The translations under genes were made by a program, and so were the position numbers. The notes below the pieces were generated by a model, which worked only from the letters and a program-made list of their open reading frames with translations, was not told where the DNA came from and made no database searches. A DNA stretch of 64,000 nucleotides, taken from NCBI GenBank assembly GCA_039881145.1, contig JAYKKI010000008.1, positions 28,502,501 to 28,566,500 of the forward strand, in the 5' to 3' direction. This DNA comes from Druceiella hillmani. Taxonomy: Eukaryota; Arthropoda; Insecta; Lepidoptera; Hepialidae. Of the stretch, positions 36,571 to 46,426 are shown one piece after another. Positions within the stretch are counted from its first letter, which is position 1. Every line of letters starts with the position of its first letter.

Positions 36571-38565
36571 AAAATAACTGTTACCTTAGTTTTATTCCGC
36601 GTGTACATACACTTTGATTTCATTAAAGAGGAACGCGGAAATAAAACAAAGAATTTTGGAGATATGGAGTAAAGAAACTGTGTAATGTTATCGTTTAATT
36701 AAAACGCCAATACCGAAAATTTAGCAATTGAAATTAATTCCTTTGGAGGTATTTAACTGTATCACAGTTAACATTTGTGACTGGTTTCAATTAACATTTG
36801 TGGCTCAGTTATTAATCGACATGGGAGGTACCAAGGTAATAAATGCAACAAAGTGGTCACGCCAGTAGGTGTCTAGTCCGAAAAGAGTTGAAATATATTC
36901 CAATCTGTCTCTGTGAGAAGGGTATTAGTTACTAAAATGGTGATATCTACTTTTTCTTTCAAAATTACTCATCAGTCAATTACGCATTTATTCTGCCATA
37001 AAAAGACCTACATCCTTTACTAAAACTCCTCAAATTCATAAGTTTGTATTTCCTGTTCATCGTCCCTTTCCTTGCAGAAAGGGTTTTACTTCCTTTTACT
37101 TTTTACTTTACTTTTACTTTTTTCTTATTTTCCCATTAGAAACATTAATGGCAGAAACTTCGGTACGTTAAAAGGGTTTTCAAAATAATATAACATGCAC
37201 TTCTGATTTTAGCTCGTTTCTATATTTGAAAATTACATTTCAAATTACGCTTTGCTATGACAACGAGCGTAATGTTAATTGAAACATGTTAGTCCTACTT
37301 TGTTGGTGGTTTATCTGATCCGAGTCATGGTATTTGCCTAAATTTCTAAAATCGAATTTATAATAAATACGAGTAAGGGATACTGATAGAGTAGTAAATT
37401 TTGACAAAAATAAACGAATTTGGTAAACATTACTCTCGACACAAACGATACTGATGAAGTCAAGTAATCATTTGTTAGTCATAATTTTCACGTTATTCTG
37501 ACGTTTGTCTAATCAAGTTATTGGATGCAGACAAGCCAACATAACAATTTCTATTATTTTTTAACATTAATACATTCTATATTTCGTGAAACGAATGAAA
37601 GGTAAATCTTTTGTAGTACGTACAATAACTATTCAAAACTTACTATTTGAGCTGAAGATAATGCTTTGCTTCAAGAAGTAACCACTTTCAAGAATATCAC
37701 TTTAACGTATAAAAGCCAACTTTTATATTTAACCTATGCCAAATGCAATTATTATTTACCTCGACTATTTATTTTTACAAACTTTCTCATTTCAAGTCGT
37801 TTATAGGTAGACCCGAATATTTTATAAACACATGAAATATTTAAAAGCAGAGAAAGGTCGTGACAGATAAGCGTGATTGCGACACCTGAAAAAGAAAAGC
37901 AATCTAAAAATAACCCGATAGAATGTCATCTAAAAGGTTTTGCTCTAAGAAATTCAGCACCTCTACATCCGTCCATTATTTAAGTCAACTCCCCGAGGGA
38001 GTGTCTTAAAACGTTTTCACAGCCACTCAGGGAGCGAATGAATTATTCATATTTCACTTAAAAATACAGCAAAGAGCTCGGTGGCCAAGGTGAATTGTAG
38101 CGAAATTCCTCGAAACAATAACAGATGCAAACATGTGACAAGCGAGGTAGATAAAGGCAAATGGTATTGATCGCGGTGCAACCGCGGGGTTCGCCTGCAC
38201 GTGCCGCATGCTAGGGCGGAGGGAAGGGCTGACGACGAAACAGAGCTAGGGTCGCAATGTGCTATCGATTTTTGGACAAGTTATTCCTACAGCTGACGAG
38301 CGGAAAGGCGTGCTACGCAGCTGACGACGCAAATATTTCGCGAGTTTGGCATCGACTACAATGCCTATTTTTAGCGTCCTAAGAATACGGGAGGATAACT
38401 CTCTTTAAGACGTAATCTACCATTTCTTCGCAGATAGATGTTATATTGATAATTACAGTAACAAATTTTCATTGTTTTTAGGCTGTAATAAATTTATACT
38501 TCCGCACTGCTAAGGTGAAACATACTAATAGCATGATGACTTTATTTGTTCCTTAATTGAGTCCA
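36571..38565. other. Non-coding stretch with CpG-rich patch
   Basis: 38060-38400 is GC-richer and non-repetitive here, with E-box motifs (CACGTG, CAGCTG, CATGTG); a candidate cis-regulatory element. 37080-37130 is a TTTTACTT simple repeat. No exon recognised. Confidence 0.4.
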
Positions 38566-38614
38566 ATATATATATATATGTTTATATATATATATATGTA
38601 TATATATATATGTT

Positions 38615-38685
<71 letters not shown>
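38566..38685. repeat. TA microsatellite with interspersed GTTTA and GTA
   Basis: About 120 bp of TA repeat, interrupted in its first half at regular spacing by TGTTTATA and TGTATA. Confidence 0.95.
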
Positions 38686-38687
<2 letters not shown>

Positions 38688-38689
38688 TA

Positions 38690-38856
38690 AGGATTTCGTA
38701 CACATTTAGGCATTTGTCAACATTTAATGGTACATAATATTCCTATTAAACTATTCACAAAATTGTCATTTTTTAGAACGAAAATATATTGTCTACTTAC
38801 ATGACTACTAACATCTTTCACGGGCGCATATTTAAACAATTTTTTTTTATGTAATA
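38690..38856 (+). repeat. R1 dispersed repeat, partial copy
   Basis: Collinear with the middle of the R1 copies at 1990 and 15040: CATTTAGGCATTTGTCA, ATTAAACTATTCACAAAAT, TTTTTAGAACG, ATTGTCTAC and CTTTCACGGGCGCATATTTAA. It ends at the start of the 36-bp array. Confidence 0.5.
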
Positions 38857-39448
38857 TAAATTAACGATTTTCTACTACTTTATTGATTACTATAAATTAA
38901 CGATTTTCTACTACTTTACTGATTACTATAAATTAACGATTTTCTACTACTTTACTGATTACTATAAATTAACGATTTTCTACTACTTTCCTGATTACTA
39001 TAAATTAATGATTTTCTACTACTTTACTGATTACTATAAATTAATGATTTTCTACTACTTTACTGATTACTATAAATTAATGATTTTCTACTACTTTACT
39101 GATTACTATAAATTAACGATTTTCTACTACTTTACTGATTACTATAAATTAACGATTTTCTACTACTTTACTGATTACTATAAATTAACGATTTTCTACT
39201 ACTTTACTGATTACTATAAATTAACGATTTTCTACTACTTTCCTGATTACTATAAATTAATGATTTTCTACTACTTTACTGATTACTATAAATTAAAGAT
39301 TTTCTACTACTTTACTGATTACTATAAATTAATGATTTTCTACTACTTTACTGATTACTATAAATTAATGATTTTCTACTACTTTACTGATTACTATAAA
39401 TTAATGATTTTCTACTACTTTACTGATTACTATAAATTAATGATTTTC
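38857..39448 (+). repeat. Minisatellite, 36-bp unit, 16 copies
   Basis: GATTTTCTACTAC recurs every 36 bp from 38866 to 39442. The unit is nearly invariant; most differences are a C/T/A change before GATTTTC. Because 36 is a multiple of three, the plus strand has a 175-codon open frame (39008-39535) repeating MIFYYFTDYYKL, a product of the period rather than a gene. Confidence 0.97.
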
Positions 39449-39454
39449 GAATTT

Positions 39455-39773
39455 TCCTTTACTTGTGCTACGAGAGCTTGCTTCGTGCCACATTTCACGA
39501 TTCTAGGTCAATGTAAAGTACCCTATAGGTTTTGATTTATTTGCGAGCGTCAAAATATGTAGCATAAATGGATGTATTTTTAGGGTTCCCCTTGATTGCG
39601 TTGACTAAGCTTGATTTTTTACAGCTACAAGCGACCGTTGACTTAAGTATGTAATATTAATTTCGACTTGATACCACGCGTTTCCGAGAAAAAGGATCTC
39701 AACAGACCGACAGTCGGAAACGAAGTGATTCTATAAGGGTTTTTTTTCCTTTTGAGGTACGGAACCCTAAAAC
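39455..39773 (+). repeat. Dispersed repeat ending ACGGAACCCTAAAA (copy 4)
   Basis: Contains GAGAAAAAGGATCTCAACAG, ACCGACAGTCGG, AACGAAGTGATTCTATAAGG and TTTTGAGGTACGGAACCCTA. An inverted half-site, TTTTTAGGGTTCC, lies at about 39579. This is the best-preserved 3' end of the family in the window. Confidence 0.75.
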
Positions 39774-39976
39774 TAGCCCGCTCGATAAAAAAATATATGT
39801 TAGTTTTCACGCGCGATGCAAAGTGAAATGTTAAGCTCATAATTTTCATGTGTTCTTTTGTATAACAATTTACACTTCAATTATCAAGATATTATTACTG
39901 AACTAGAATTAAAGCATATTTCAACATCTATAATTAGTGTTTCCATGCGTCGCCAACTTTATTATATGGGATTTAA
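39774..39976. other. Spacer; left TTAA target site
   Basis: AT-rich sequence ending in the TTAA at 39973-39976 that flanks the piggyBac-like element. Confidence 0.5.
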
Positions 39977-40607
39977 CCGTTTTAGTGCCATGGTTTTTTA
40001 CTCATATATACTTAAAAATGCTTTTTAGTGTCATTTACCCTTGTCTCGAAAAAAACTGTATCTCTTCCAAAAATTCTATAAATTTAATAATTTTTTCGGT
40101 GTTTTCTTAATAAAAACTTGTACAAGGATAATAAAATACAAAACAAATTATGGAAATATATATTGTGAACAAAAATTATAACAAAAACTGAAATCAAGGT
40201 CACATCGTATTTTCGCAGTCCGGTACATCCTCCGCGTCAGCAAAATAATTGTTATCGTCACTATTATCACTATCACTAAAAATTAGCATTATACCAAATT
40301 GTGAGCGCACCACAATGTCACTTTCTTCACAACTTAAAAACGATCAATTTCACTCGAATTATTTTCGTATTCCGACATTATGGGTTAAACATTTTCTTTC
40401 CTTGGATCCTTTTTATATTGTAATTACTAATAATATTATAATTTGAACTTTATGTAAAACGTAGAAAGATAAAAAATTAGCAACGCGTGCGAGCGACCTC
40501 CCCTACCGCGCGCTAAACAGCAACTGATTTCGCGAGCGCCGTCGCGCTCGTGGCAAATTTAGTTAGCACGCGCACGAGCACGATGGCGCTCGTCGGCACT
40601 CAAACGG
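39977..40607 (-). mobile_element. piggyBac-like deletion derivative, 631 bp
   Basis: Terminal inverted repeats CCGTTTTAGTGCC (left) and, read on the minus strand, CCGTTTGAGTGCC (right) match at 12 of 13 positions. Flanks are TTAA on the left and CTAA (40608-40611) on the right, a once-mutated TTAA target duplication as expected for the piggyBac superfamily. The minus strand retains part of an acidic transposase N-terminus. Sequence next to the right end (40490-40600) is strongly CpG-rich with repeated GCGCTCG/CGAGCGC motifs, as in a subterminal binding region. Confidence 0.8.
40200..40378 (-). pseudogene. Remnant of piggyBac-like transposase N-terminus
   Basis: On the minus strand a frame starts MSEYENNSSEIDRF. 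After a one-frame shift it continues through SCEESDIVV and FSDSDNSDDNNYF to a stop. Serine/aspartate-rich acidic N-termini are typical of piggyBac-family transposases. The catalytic domain is absent. The plus-strand 65-codon frame here (40249-40446) is the antisense shadow. Confidence 0.6.
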
Positions 40608-40611
40608 CTAA

Positions 40612-40970
40612 AGATTATTTCGTATATGCGTACCAAGCAACAATACCGAAATGCCTACCCATTTCCATAATGAAGCTAAAATTATTTTTTTAGACATTAA
40701 CTTCTTACAAGAAGTTTTATCACGTCGATTAAAACATTCGGTGCCTTCTCAATTAATTAGTCACGCACACGACGCAGACAACATTCCAGCTCAGAGATAA
40801 AGAGACACTTAATTACATCACGAAAACGATCAAATCGATATTCTTGTTTTCCTCGCTTTACGAGTTCCTCTCATCCATTTTATCACATGCCTATAACAAT
40901 GAAGGTCAAGTCTATTGGCTCATGGGATTGGATCTTGGACGTTTAAAAATAATGAATAAAAATTAATTGG
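40612..40970. other. Spacer, nothing recognised
   Basis: AT-rich sequence with no feature. Confidence 0.5.
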
Positions 40971-40975
40971 CTTCG

Positions 40976-41412
40976 TGGAACACGTAAAGAATAATTTGCG
41001 TAAATTATTTAATGTAAAATATGTTTTAATTGTATCAATAAAGCAATCTTAAAAAGGAAAATCAAAGCAATCACTTAGAAATAATGGAACACGTAAAGAA
41101 TAATTTGCGTAAATTGTTTAATGTAAAATATGTTTTAATTGTATCAATAAAGCAATCTTAAAAAGGAAAATCAAAGCAATCACTTAGAAATAATGGAACA
41201 CGTAAAGAATAATTTGCGTAAATTATTTAATGTAAAATATGTTTTAATTGTATCAATAAAGCAATCTTAAAAAGGAAAATCAAAGCAATCACTTAGAAAT
41301 AATGGAACACGTAAAGCATAATTTGCGTAAATTATTTAATGTAAAATATATATTAACTGTATCAATAAAGCAATCTTAAAAAGGAAAATCAAAGCAATCA
41401 CTAGAAATAATG
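40976..41412 (+). repeat. Tandem array, 109-bp unit, 4 copies
   Basis: CACGTAAAG occurs at 40981, 41090, 41199 and 41308, exactly 109 bp apart. Units include AATTTGCGTAAATT, TATCAATAAAGCAATCTTAA and GCAATCACTTAGAAATAATG. The first three are almost identical and the fourth carries several changes. Confidence 0.95.
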
Positions 41413-41991
41413 GTAAACGTGGTAAAGTGGATGACAAATTAAAAAAGTATAGTAATGGATGTACTGAAATGAAAAAAAAAGTTCTCCCGGCACGGAATTT
41501 GTGAAGAATATTTGTGTCAATATTCACTTAATTGATTAACTAAAATTATGTTATATGATATAAATATGTGATTAGCGTTCTAAAAGTTATCCCCAAAAAA
41601 CAGGTATTTTTTGGCAATTTTTTTTAAATTGTCATGTTCAGATACAGCTATCTTCTTTATATAATAAGTACTACATTTGACTCTATGTCTATATGGAGTA
41701 ATTTTTTTCTTCTTTTTATATGAGTATAATATTTATATCTAACACTAGCGTGCTGACGCGTCTTCGTTAGCGTGAAATTTGATATAGAAAAAGTTGTTAT
41801 GAAATTGTGCCTTTTTTATTTTTTTCTCAGAACTTTATGAGCATTAAATTTACTAAATATGTTAAAAGATGGTTTAGGCAGTGTATATTCTAATACAAAG
41901 AGTACAAAGTTTACATAAAACTCTAAATAGATGGCGTTGACAGTACTAATATCGTAATATTCACCAAACTCACGATTTTTTTATATCTATA

Positions 41992-42042
<51 letters not shown>

Positions 42043-43029
42043 GTTATATACGTTGCTCGAGGCTATAAACTATTACCATACCAAATTTCATTAAAATCCG
42101 TACAGTAGATTGTAGTTGTAGATTTAGCAGTAGAAAAAAAATTAACACACAGCAAACATTCTAAAAATAGGTTTCCTGGTTTCTGTTGTCGTTCTATATG
42201 TTCCATCTACAGAATTTACTGTTACAATTGTATTATATGTACAGTAGGTGCTTTAATATAGGTCGTTAGTTCCGTAGACTTGAAAATATGTAACTTAAGG
42301 ATAACTATTACAGAATAGGAAATATGTAAGGAAATTGTAAATTATAGGAAATATGGATCACACAAAAGAAAAATACCTATAAATTTCCATCTTACTGCTA
42401 TCAACCTAGAACGAATTATGCTTCAATACCTTTATACATAATACAAAATTACATCAATTTAAATTGCATATCACTTGATACTTGAAGTCCTGTAAAGCCA
42501 GTTGCAGATACAGGCGCATTCAACGCCAGGGCATTCACCGTCTAGCCCCATACTCCGGCGCTGCTGCAAGCGCGCCTGTGTAGCCGCGCCGGCCCTATGT
42601 TCGGCCCTAACGAATCATAATAAGCTTTGGGTGGCGCAGACGGCGCGGGGTAACCGGCAGCCGGTGCAGACGAGAATAGTTTATCGATTTCATCGTGTAG
42701 GGTTCAAGGTAGCTATTACGAGACGAGGAACACTCGCCCTTTATTTGAATGTGAAAACAAAACGCCTGAACGTTTAATATATAAATACGTTAAATCAATA
42801 TAATATATAAACAATTACATATTGCGAAAAATTACCTTTTTGAGGAGCTTTTAACCCTTAGGGGTCCGTATCTTTTGTCTCCCATACAAAATATTCCACT
42901 TCAGAAATCTAGAATCTTGCAATAAAAAATTTAAAAAAAAAATCGAACTTCTTTATTTTTTTAAGCTTCCAGAATCCTTTAAAAATAATTATTAATGAGA
43001 GGGTTTGAAATTTATACGTAATAATTTAT
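41413..43029. other. Non-coding stretch with microsatellite and CpG patch
   Basis: 41990-42039 is a TA microsatellite, followed by a short retroelement-like fragment (CATACCAAATTTCATTAAAA, 42076-42130). 42490-42700 is CpG-rich and contains a 91-codon frame (42502-42777, +) with no recognised motif. No host exon supported. Confidence 0.4.
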
Positions 43030-43085
43030 TTTTAGGATTATGTACCTAAATAAGAAAACGAAACCCTAATAAGATTACTCAGGTT
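43030..43085 (-). repeat. Dispersed repeat ending ACGGAACCCTAAAA, inverted fragment (copy 5)
   Basis: TTTTTAGGATTATGTACCTA then GAAAACGAAACCCTAATAAG and ATTACTC is the reverse-complement form of the family 3' end seen at 39720-39773. The 118-bp array begins immediately after it. Confidence 0.55.
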
Positions 43086-43096
43086 TCGGTTTAACG

Positions 43097-44055
43097 GTGA
43101 ATAATTCCATATTACATTGTATCTATGAAAGTCTTCCCCGCTATATAAAATAGATCTTATATATTGCCATTAGTAAAAATAGTAAACTTGATCACTCCGG
43201 TTTCTGTCAGAGTGGTGAATAATTCCTTTTTACATTGTATCATATGAAAGTCTTTCCCGCTATATAAAATAGATCCTATATATTGCCATTAGTAAAAATA
43301 GTAAACTTGATCACTCCGGTTTCTGTCAGAGAGGCGAATAATTCCATATTACATTGTATCTATGAAAGTCTTCCCCGCTTTATAAAATAGATCTTATATA
43401 TTGCCATTAGTAAAAATAGTAAACTTGATCACTCCGGTTTCTGTCAGAGTGGTGAATAATTCCTTTTTACATTGTATCATATGAAAGTCTTTCCCGCTAT
43501 ATAAAATAGATCCTATATATTGCCATTAGTAAAAATAGTAAACTTGATCACTCCGGTTTCTGTCAGAGAGGCGAATAATTCCATATTACATTGTATCTAT
43601 GAAAGTCTTCCCCGCTTTATAAAATAGATCCTATATATTGCCATTAGTAAAAATAGTAAACTTGATCACTCCGGTTTCTGTCAGAGTGGTGAATAATTCC
43701 ATATTACATTGTATCATATGAAAGTCTTCCCCGCTATATAAAATAGATCATATTTATTGCCATTAGTAAAAATAGTTCACTTGATCACTCGGTTTCTGTC
43801 AGAGAGGTGAATAATTCCATATTACATTGTATAATATGAAAGCCTTCCCCGCTGTATAATTAGATCCTATATATTGCCATTAGTAAAAATAGTACACTTG
43901 ATCACTCAGGTTTCTGTCAGAACGGAGAATAATTCCATATTACATTTTATCATATAAAAGTCTTCCCCGCAATTATATCTTTATCATATAAAAGTCTTCC
44001 CCGCTATATAAAACCGATTCTATATATTGTCATTAGTAAAAATAGTAAACATACC
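43097..44055 (+). repeat. Tandem array, 118-119 bp unit, 8 copies, with dimeric order
   Basis: The block G(T/C)GAATAATTCC starts at 43097, 43215, 43334, 43452, 43571, 43689 and 43807, and as GAGAATAATTCC at 43925. Two subtypes alternate. Type A (copies 1, 3, 5) has CCATATTAC and TCTATGAAAGTCTTCC. Type B (copies 2, 4) has CCTTTTTAC and TCATATGAAAGTCTTTCC. Copies 6-8 are more divergent mixtures, and the last has a short internal duplication of TTATCATATAAAAGTCTTCC. Confidence 0.95.
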
Positions 44056-44500
44056 GGTTATCGATCATTTCATTAATGGGAAAAATGTGAAAAGGTTTTT
44101 GATAAAATTAATATACATCCTTTAAAGTTTATTATTCATCAATAACGTATGTCATATTTCATTAAAAAAACGTCGAGAAATTTAGCAGGTGATTTTATAT
44201 AAATCTGATGTTTTTATCAACTTGAATACCATAGAAATTCGTTGCGTTATATACAGATCGTAGCTCTTTAACTCGCTATAGTCGTCAAATACCGTGGATT
44301 CGTACCAAAGAGAAATACAATTAACAAGCCAATTCGTCAAGAAAAAAAAAATAAAAACACAGTAACACATAAAAAATACTAAACAGTTCAGCATGTAAGA
44401 GAAAATATTGTCATTTTTTACTTTGATATTTGAAGTGTTGGTCAGTGCAAACAATTATCGATAAACCTTGTAGCGTTTACTGTGGAATCATATATCTTCT
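44056..44500. other. Spacer, nothing recognised
   Basis: AT-rich. The 90-codon minus-strand frame (44182-44454) is cysteine- and phenylalanine-rich, without recognised features. Confidence 0.4.
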
Positions 44501-44765
44501 ATATAAAAAATAAAACAACATTAAATCAACATTTATTCAAATAAATTTTACTTAAAATCCGACGCTATTCGATTTTTATAAATCTTACATATGTAAATAG
44601 CAACATATTTTTTTTACACTTTTAAAAATAAAACAACATTAAATCAACATTTATTCAAATAAATTTTACTTAAAATCCGACGCTATTCGATTTTTATAAA
44701 TCTTACATATTTAAATAGCAACATTTTTTTTTTACACTTTTAAATAGCAACATATTTTTTTTTTC
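44501..44765 (+). repeat. Tandem duplication, about 121-bp unit, 2 copies plus a partial
   Basis: AAAATAAAACAACATTAAAT starts near 44503 and again near 44624. Both copies run through AAATCCGACGCTATTCGATT to AAATAGCAACATATTTTT, and a further AAATAGCAACATATTTTT partial follows. Confidence 0.9.
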
Positions 44766-45235
44766 AAATTGTAAAAAAAACATTTATCGATTTATACATT
44801 CTAAAAAAGTTATCTTTTAAAGACTTTATTTATTGAGAACACTCCATATATTATAACGACATGAATTATATTTTGCCAGGCCGTATCTTGGCATTGCAAT
44901 GCGAAAAATCACTTGTACTTGAATTAATTATATAATTAATTACTCACTAGTCTTAATTACTAGCAATAAAGTATTATATACATACTACACAACGAAGAAA
45001 TGTCATCAATTTCTAAAGCTGTTCAAAATGTTTATCACACCTTTGCTTTCGACTCTTGTTCCTCTTACATAATGTATATTAACTTGAACGTATTAGCATC
45101 AGTGTGGGAATATGGAAAATAATTTATGTACAAAATAAATAAACAAATAAAAGGTATACACGATAACACATTTCAGGGCGCCTGAATGCAGTTTTGTTTA
45201 CATAAGGTTCAGTAGTGTTATCAAACACGTTGTTT
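44766..45235. other. Spacer, nothing recognised
   Basis: AT-rich sequence without gene or repeat features. Confidence 0.45.
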
Positions 45236-45425
45236 AATATTCCTAACCTTTTCAGTATGCTTCATTATTATGAATATAAACATTATTGACTCGTTATAAA
45301 CGTTCGTTTATTCATAACCATGTTGATGCTACTCGATACTTATTTAAAAAACGGAAGTCACGAAACCATTATTTTACTAACTTTTACAAACGACCCTCGG
45401 TCCCTGGCACCCTAGCTTCCCTCCG
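45236..45425 (+). repeat. Dispersed repeat pair, copy A
   Basis: Collinear with 48825-49005. Both run TATT or TCCCC then CTAACCTTTT/CCAACCTTTT, ATTATGAATAT/ATTATGGATAT, ATTGACT, TTATAAACGTTCGTTTATT, CTACTCGATACTTATTT, ACCATTATTTTACTAA or ACCACTATTTTACTAA, and TAGCTTCCCT. The reading frames over both copies look alike because the DNA is related. The element class is unknown. Confidence 0.65.
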
Positions 45426-46366
45426 CCCTCTCTCTCTCCTTCCGTCCGCTTCCACCCTATTTCCCTTGAACGAGACCTTAAGCAAAAACGTGACTCGAAA
45501 TCACAAAGCGACACATCGACTCACGCGCCATCGACACTAGGCCCCGATTGCACACACCATGCTACTCGACTTTATTGTTATGATCATCACGTGAAAGTCG
45601 TGTCGGATACGAGAATAATTAAGCAACAAATAATAATAAACCTTTGTGCGTTGTCGAATTTATTACTCAGTTTGTCCATTGTGTTTACAGATTATGCTAA
45701 CGCGGATAACGCACACTTTTTGACAAAACACTCATCAATGACTTAAACCTTACTTGTGATGAAGAAAAGCGAAAATGCTGTCAAACTTTTAAGCATATTC
45801 GAACCATGATAAAGTTTATATTAATAAAATCAAAGTGTCTTCACAATCATTATTTTTTGCCGTTAACGCTTTTGTTTTCTTTTTTCTCTTTTGCCAACAC
45901 TTTAGGCGTGACTGAGTAACAAATAAACAAAAACACTTTCACATTTATAATCTTAGAATATATGTATGATAGTGACGGAATAAAGCGATTTCTCATTTGA
46001 CATTGCTAAAAGTTGAAAATCTAAGTTGTGAATAATGTCTCCCTTCATTTAATTAGCGGAATTATATTTTTCATCTTCGCCAAATGCAAACGCGTTACTA
46101 AATATTATTGCTGGTAATAAATCGCAAACAATACAACGGCGACTTAGCTTTACCTATTACCGCATTCTAGTTTACTATGAGATAAGATAGGTAATAAATC
46201 ACACAAAATACTTATTTTATATACAAATCGATCAATATAAATACAGATATAGATATCGATAACACAAATCGGTGGACCTTCAAACTATATTTAGATGTAT
46301 CTATAAGTTCAAATGATCGTGTCAAAACGTAAAATAAAATTCAAAAACTTTTATTAAATGATTGCC
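45426..46366. other. Spacer, nothing recognised
   Basis: Contains a CT-rich stretch at 45420-45470 and otherwise AT-rich sequence. No gene supported. Confidence 0.45.
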
Positions 46367-46426
46367 TTGATGACTTCATTGGCCGTGATAATGCGTAAGC
46401 GTTATCACGGCCAATGAAGTCATCAA
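46367..46426. repeat. Near-perfect hairpin, 28-bp arms, 4-base loop
   Basis: The left arm (46367-46394) starts TTGATGACTTCATTGGCC. The right arm (46399-46426) is its reverse complement except for one G/A difference that would be a G-U pair in RNA. The loop is GTAA. It sits inside an 87-codon minus-strand frame (46341-46604) that I do not consider a gene. Such a snap-back can arise from a replication error or be the precursor of a small RNA. Confidence 0.9.

Noticed and set aside
39008..39535. 175-codon open frame repeating a 12-residue unit
   Set aside because: It exists only because the 36-bp minisatellite unit is a multiple of three and lacks a stop in one frame. No start context, splice signal or non-repeat protein part supports a gene.
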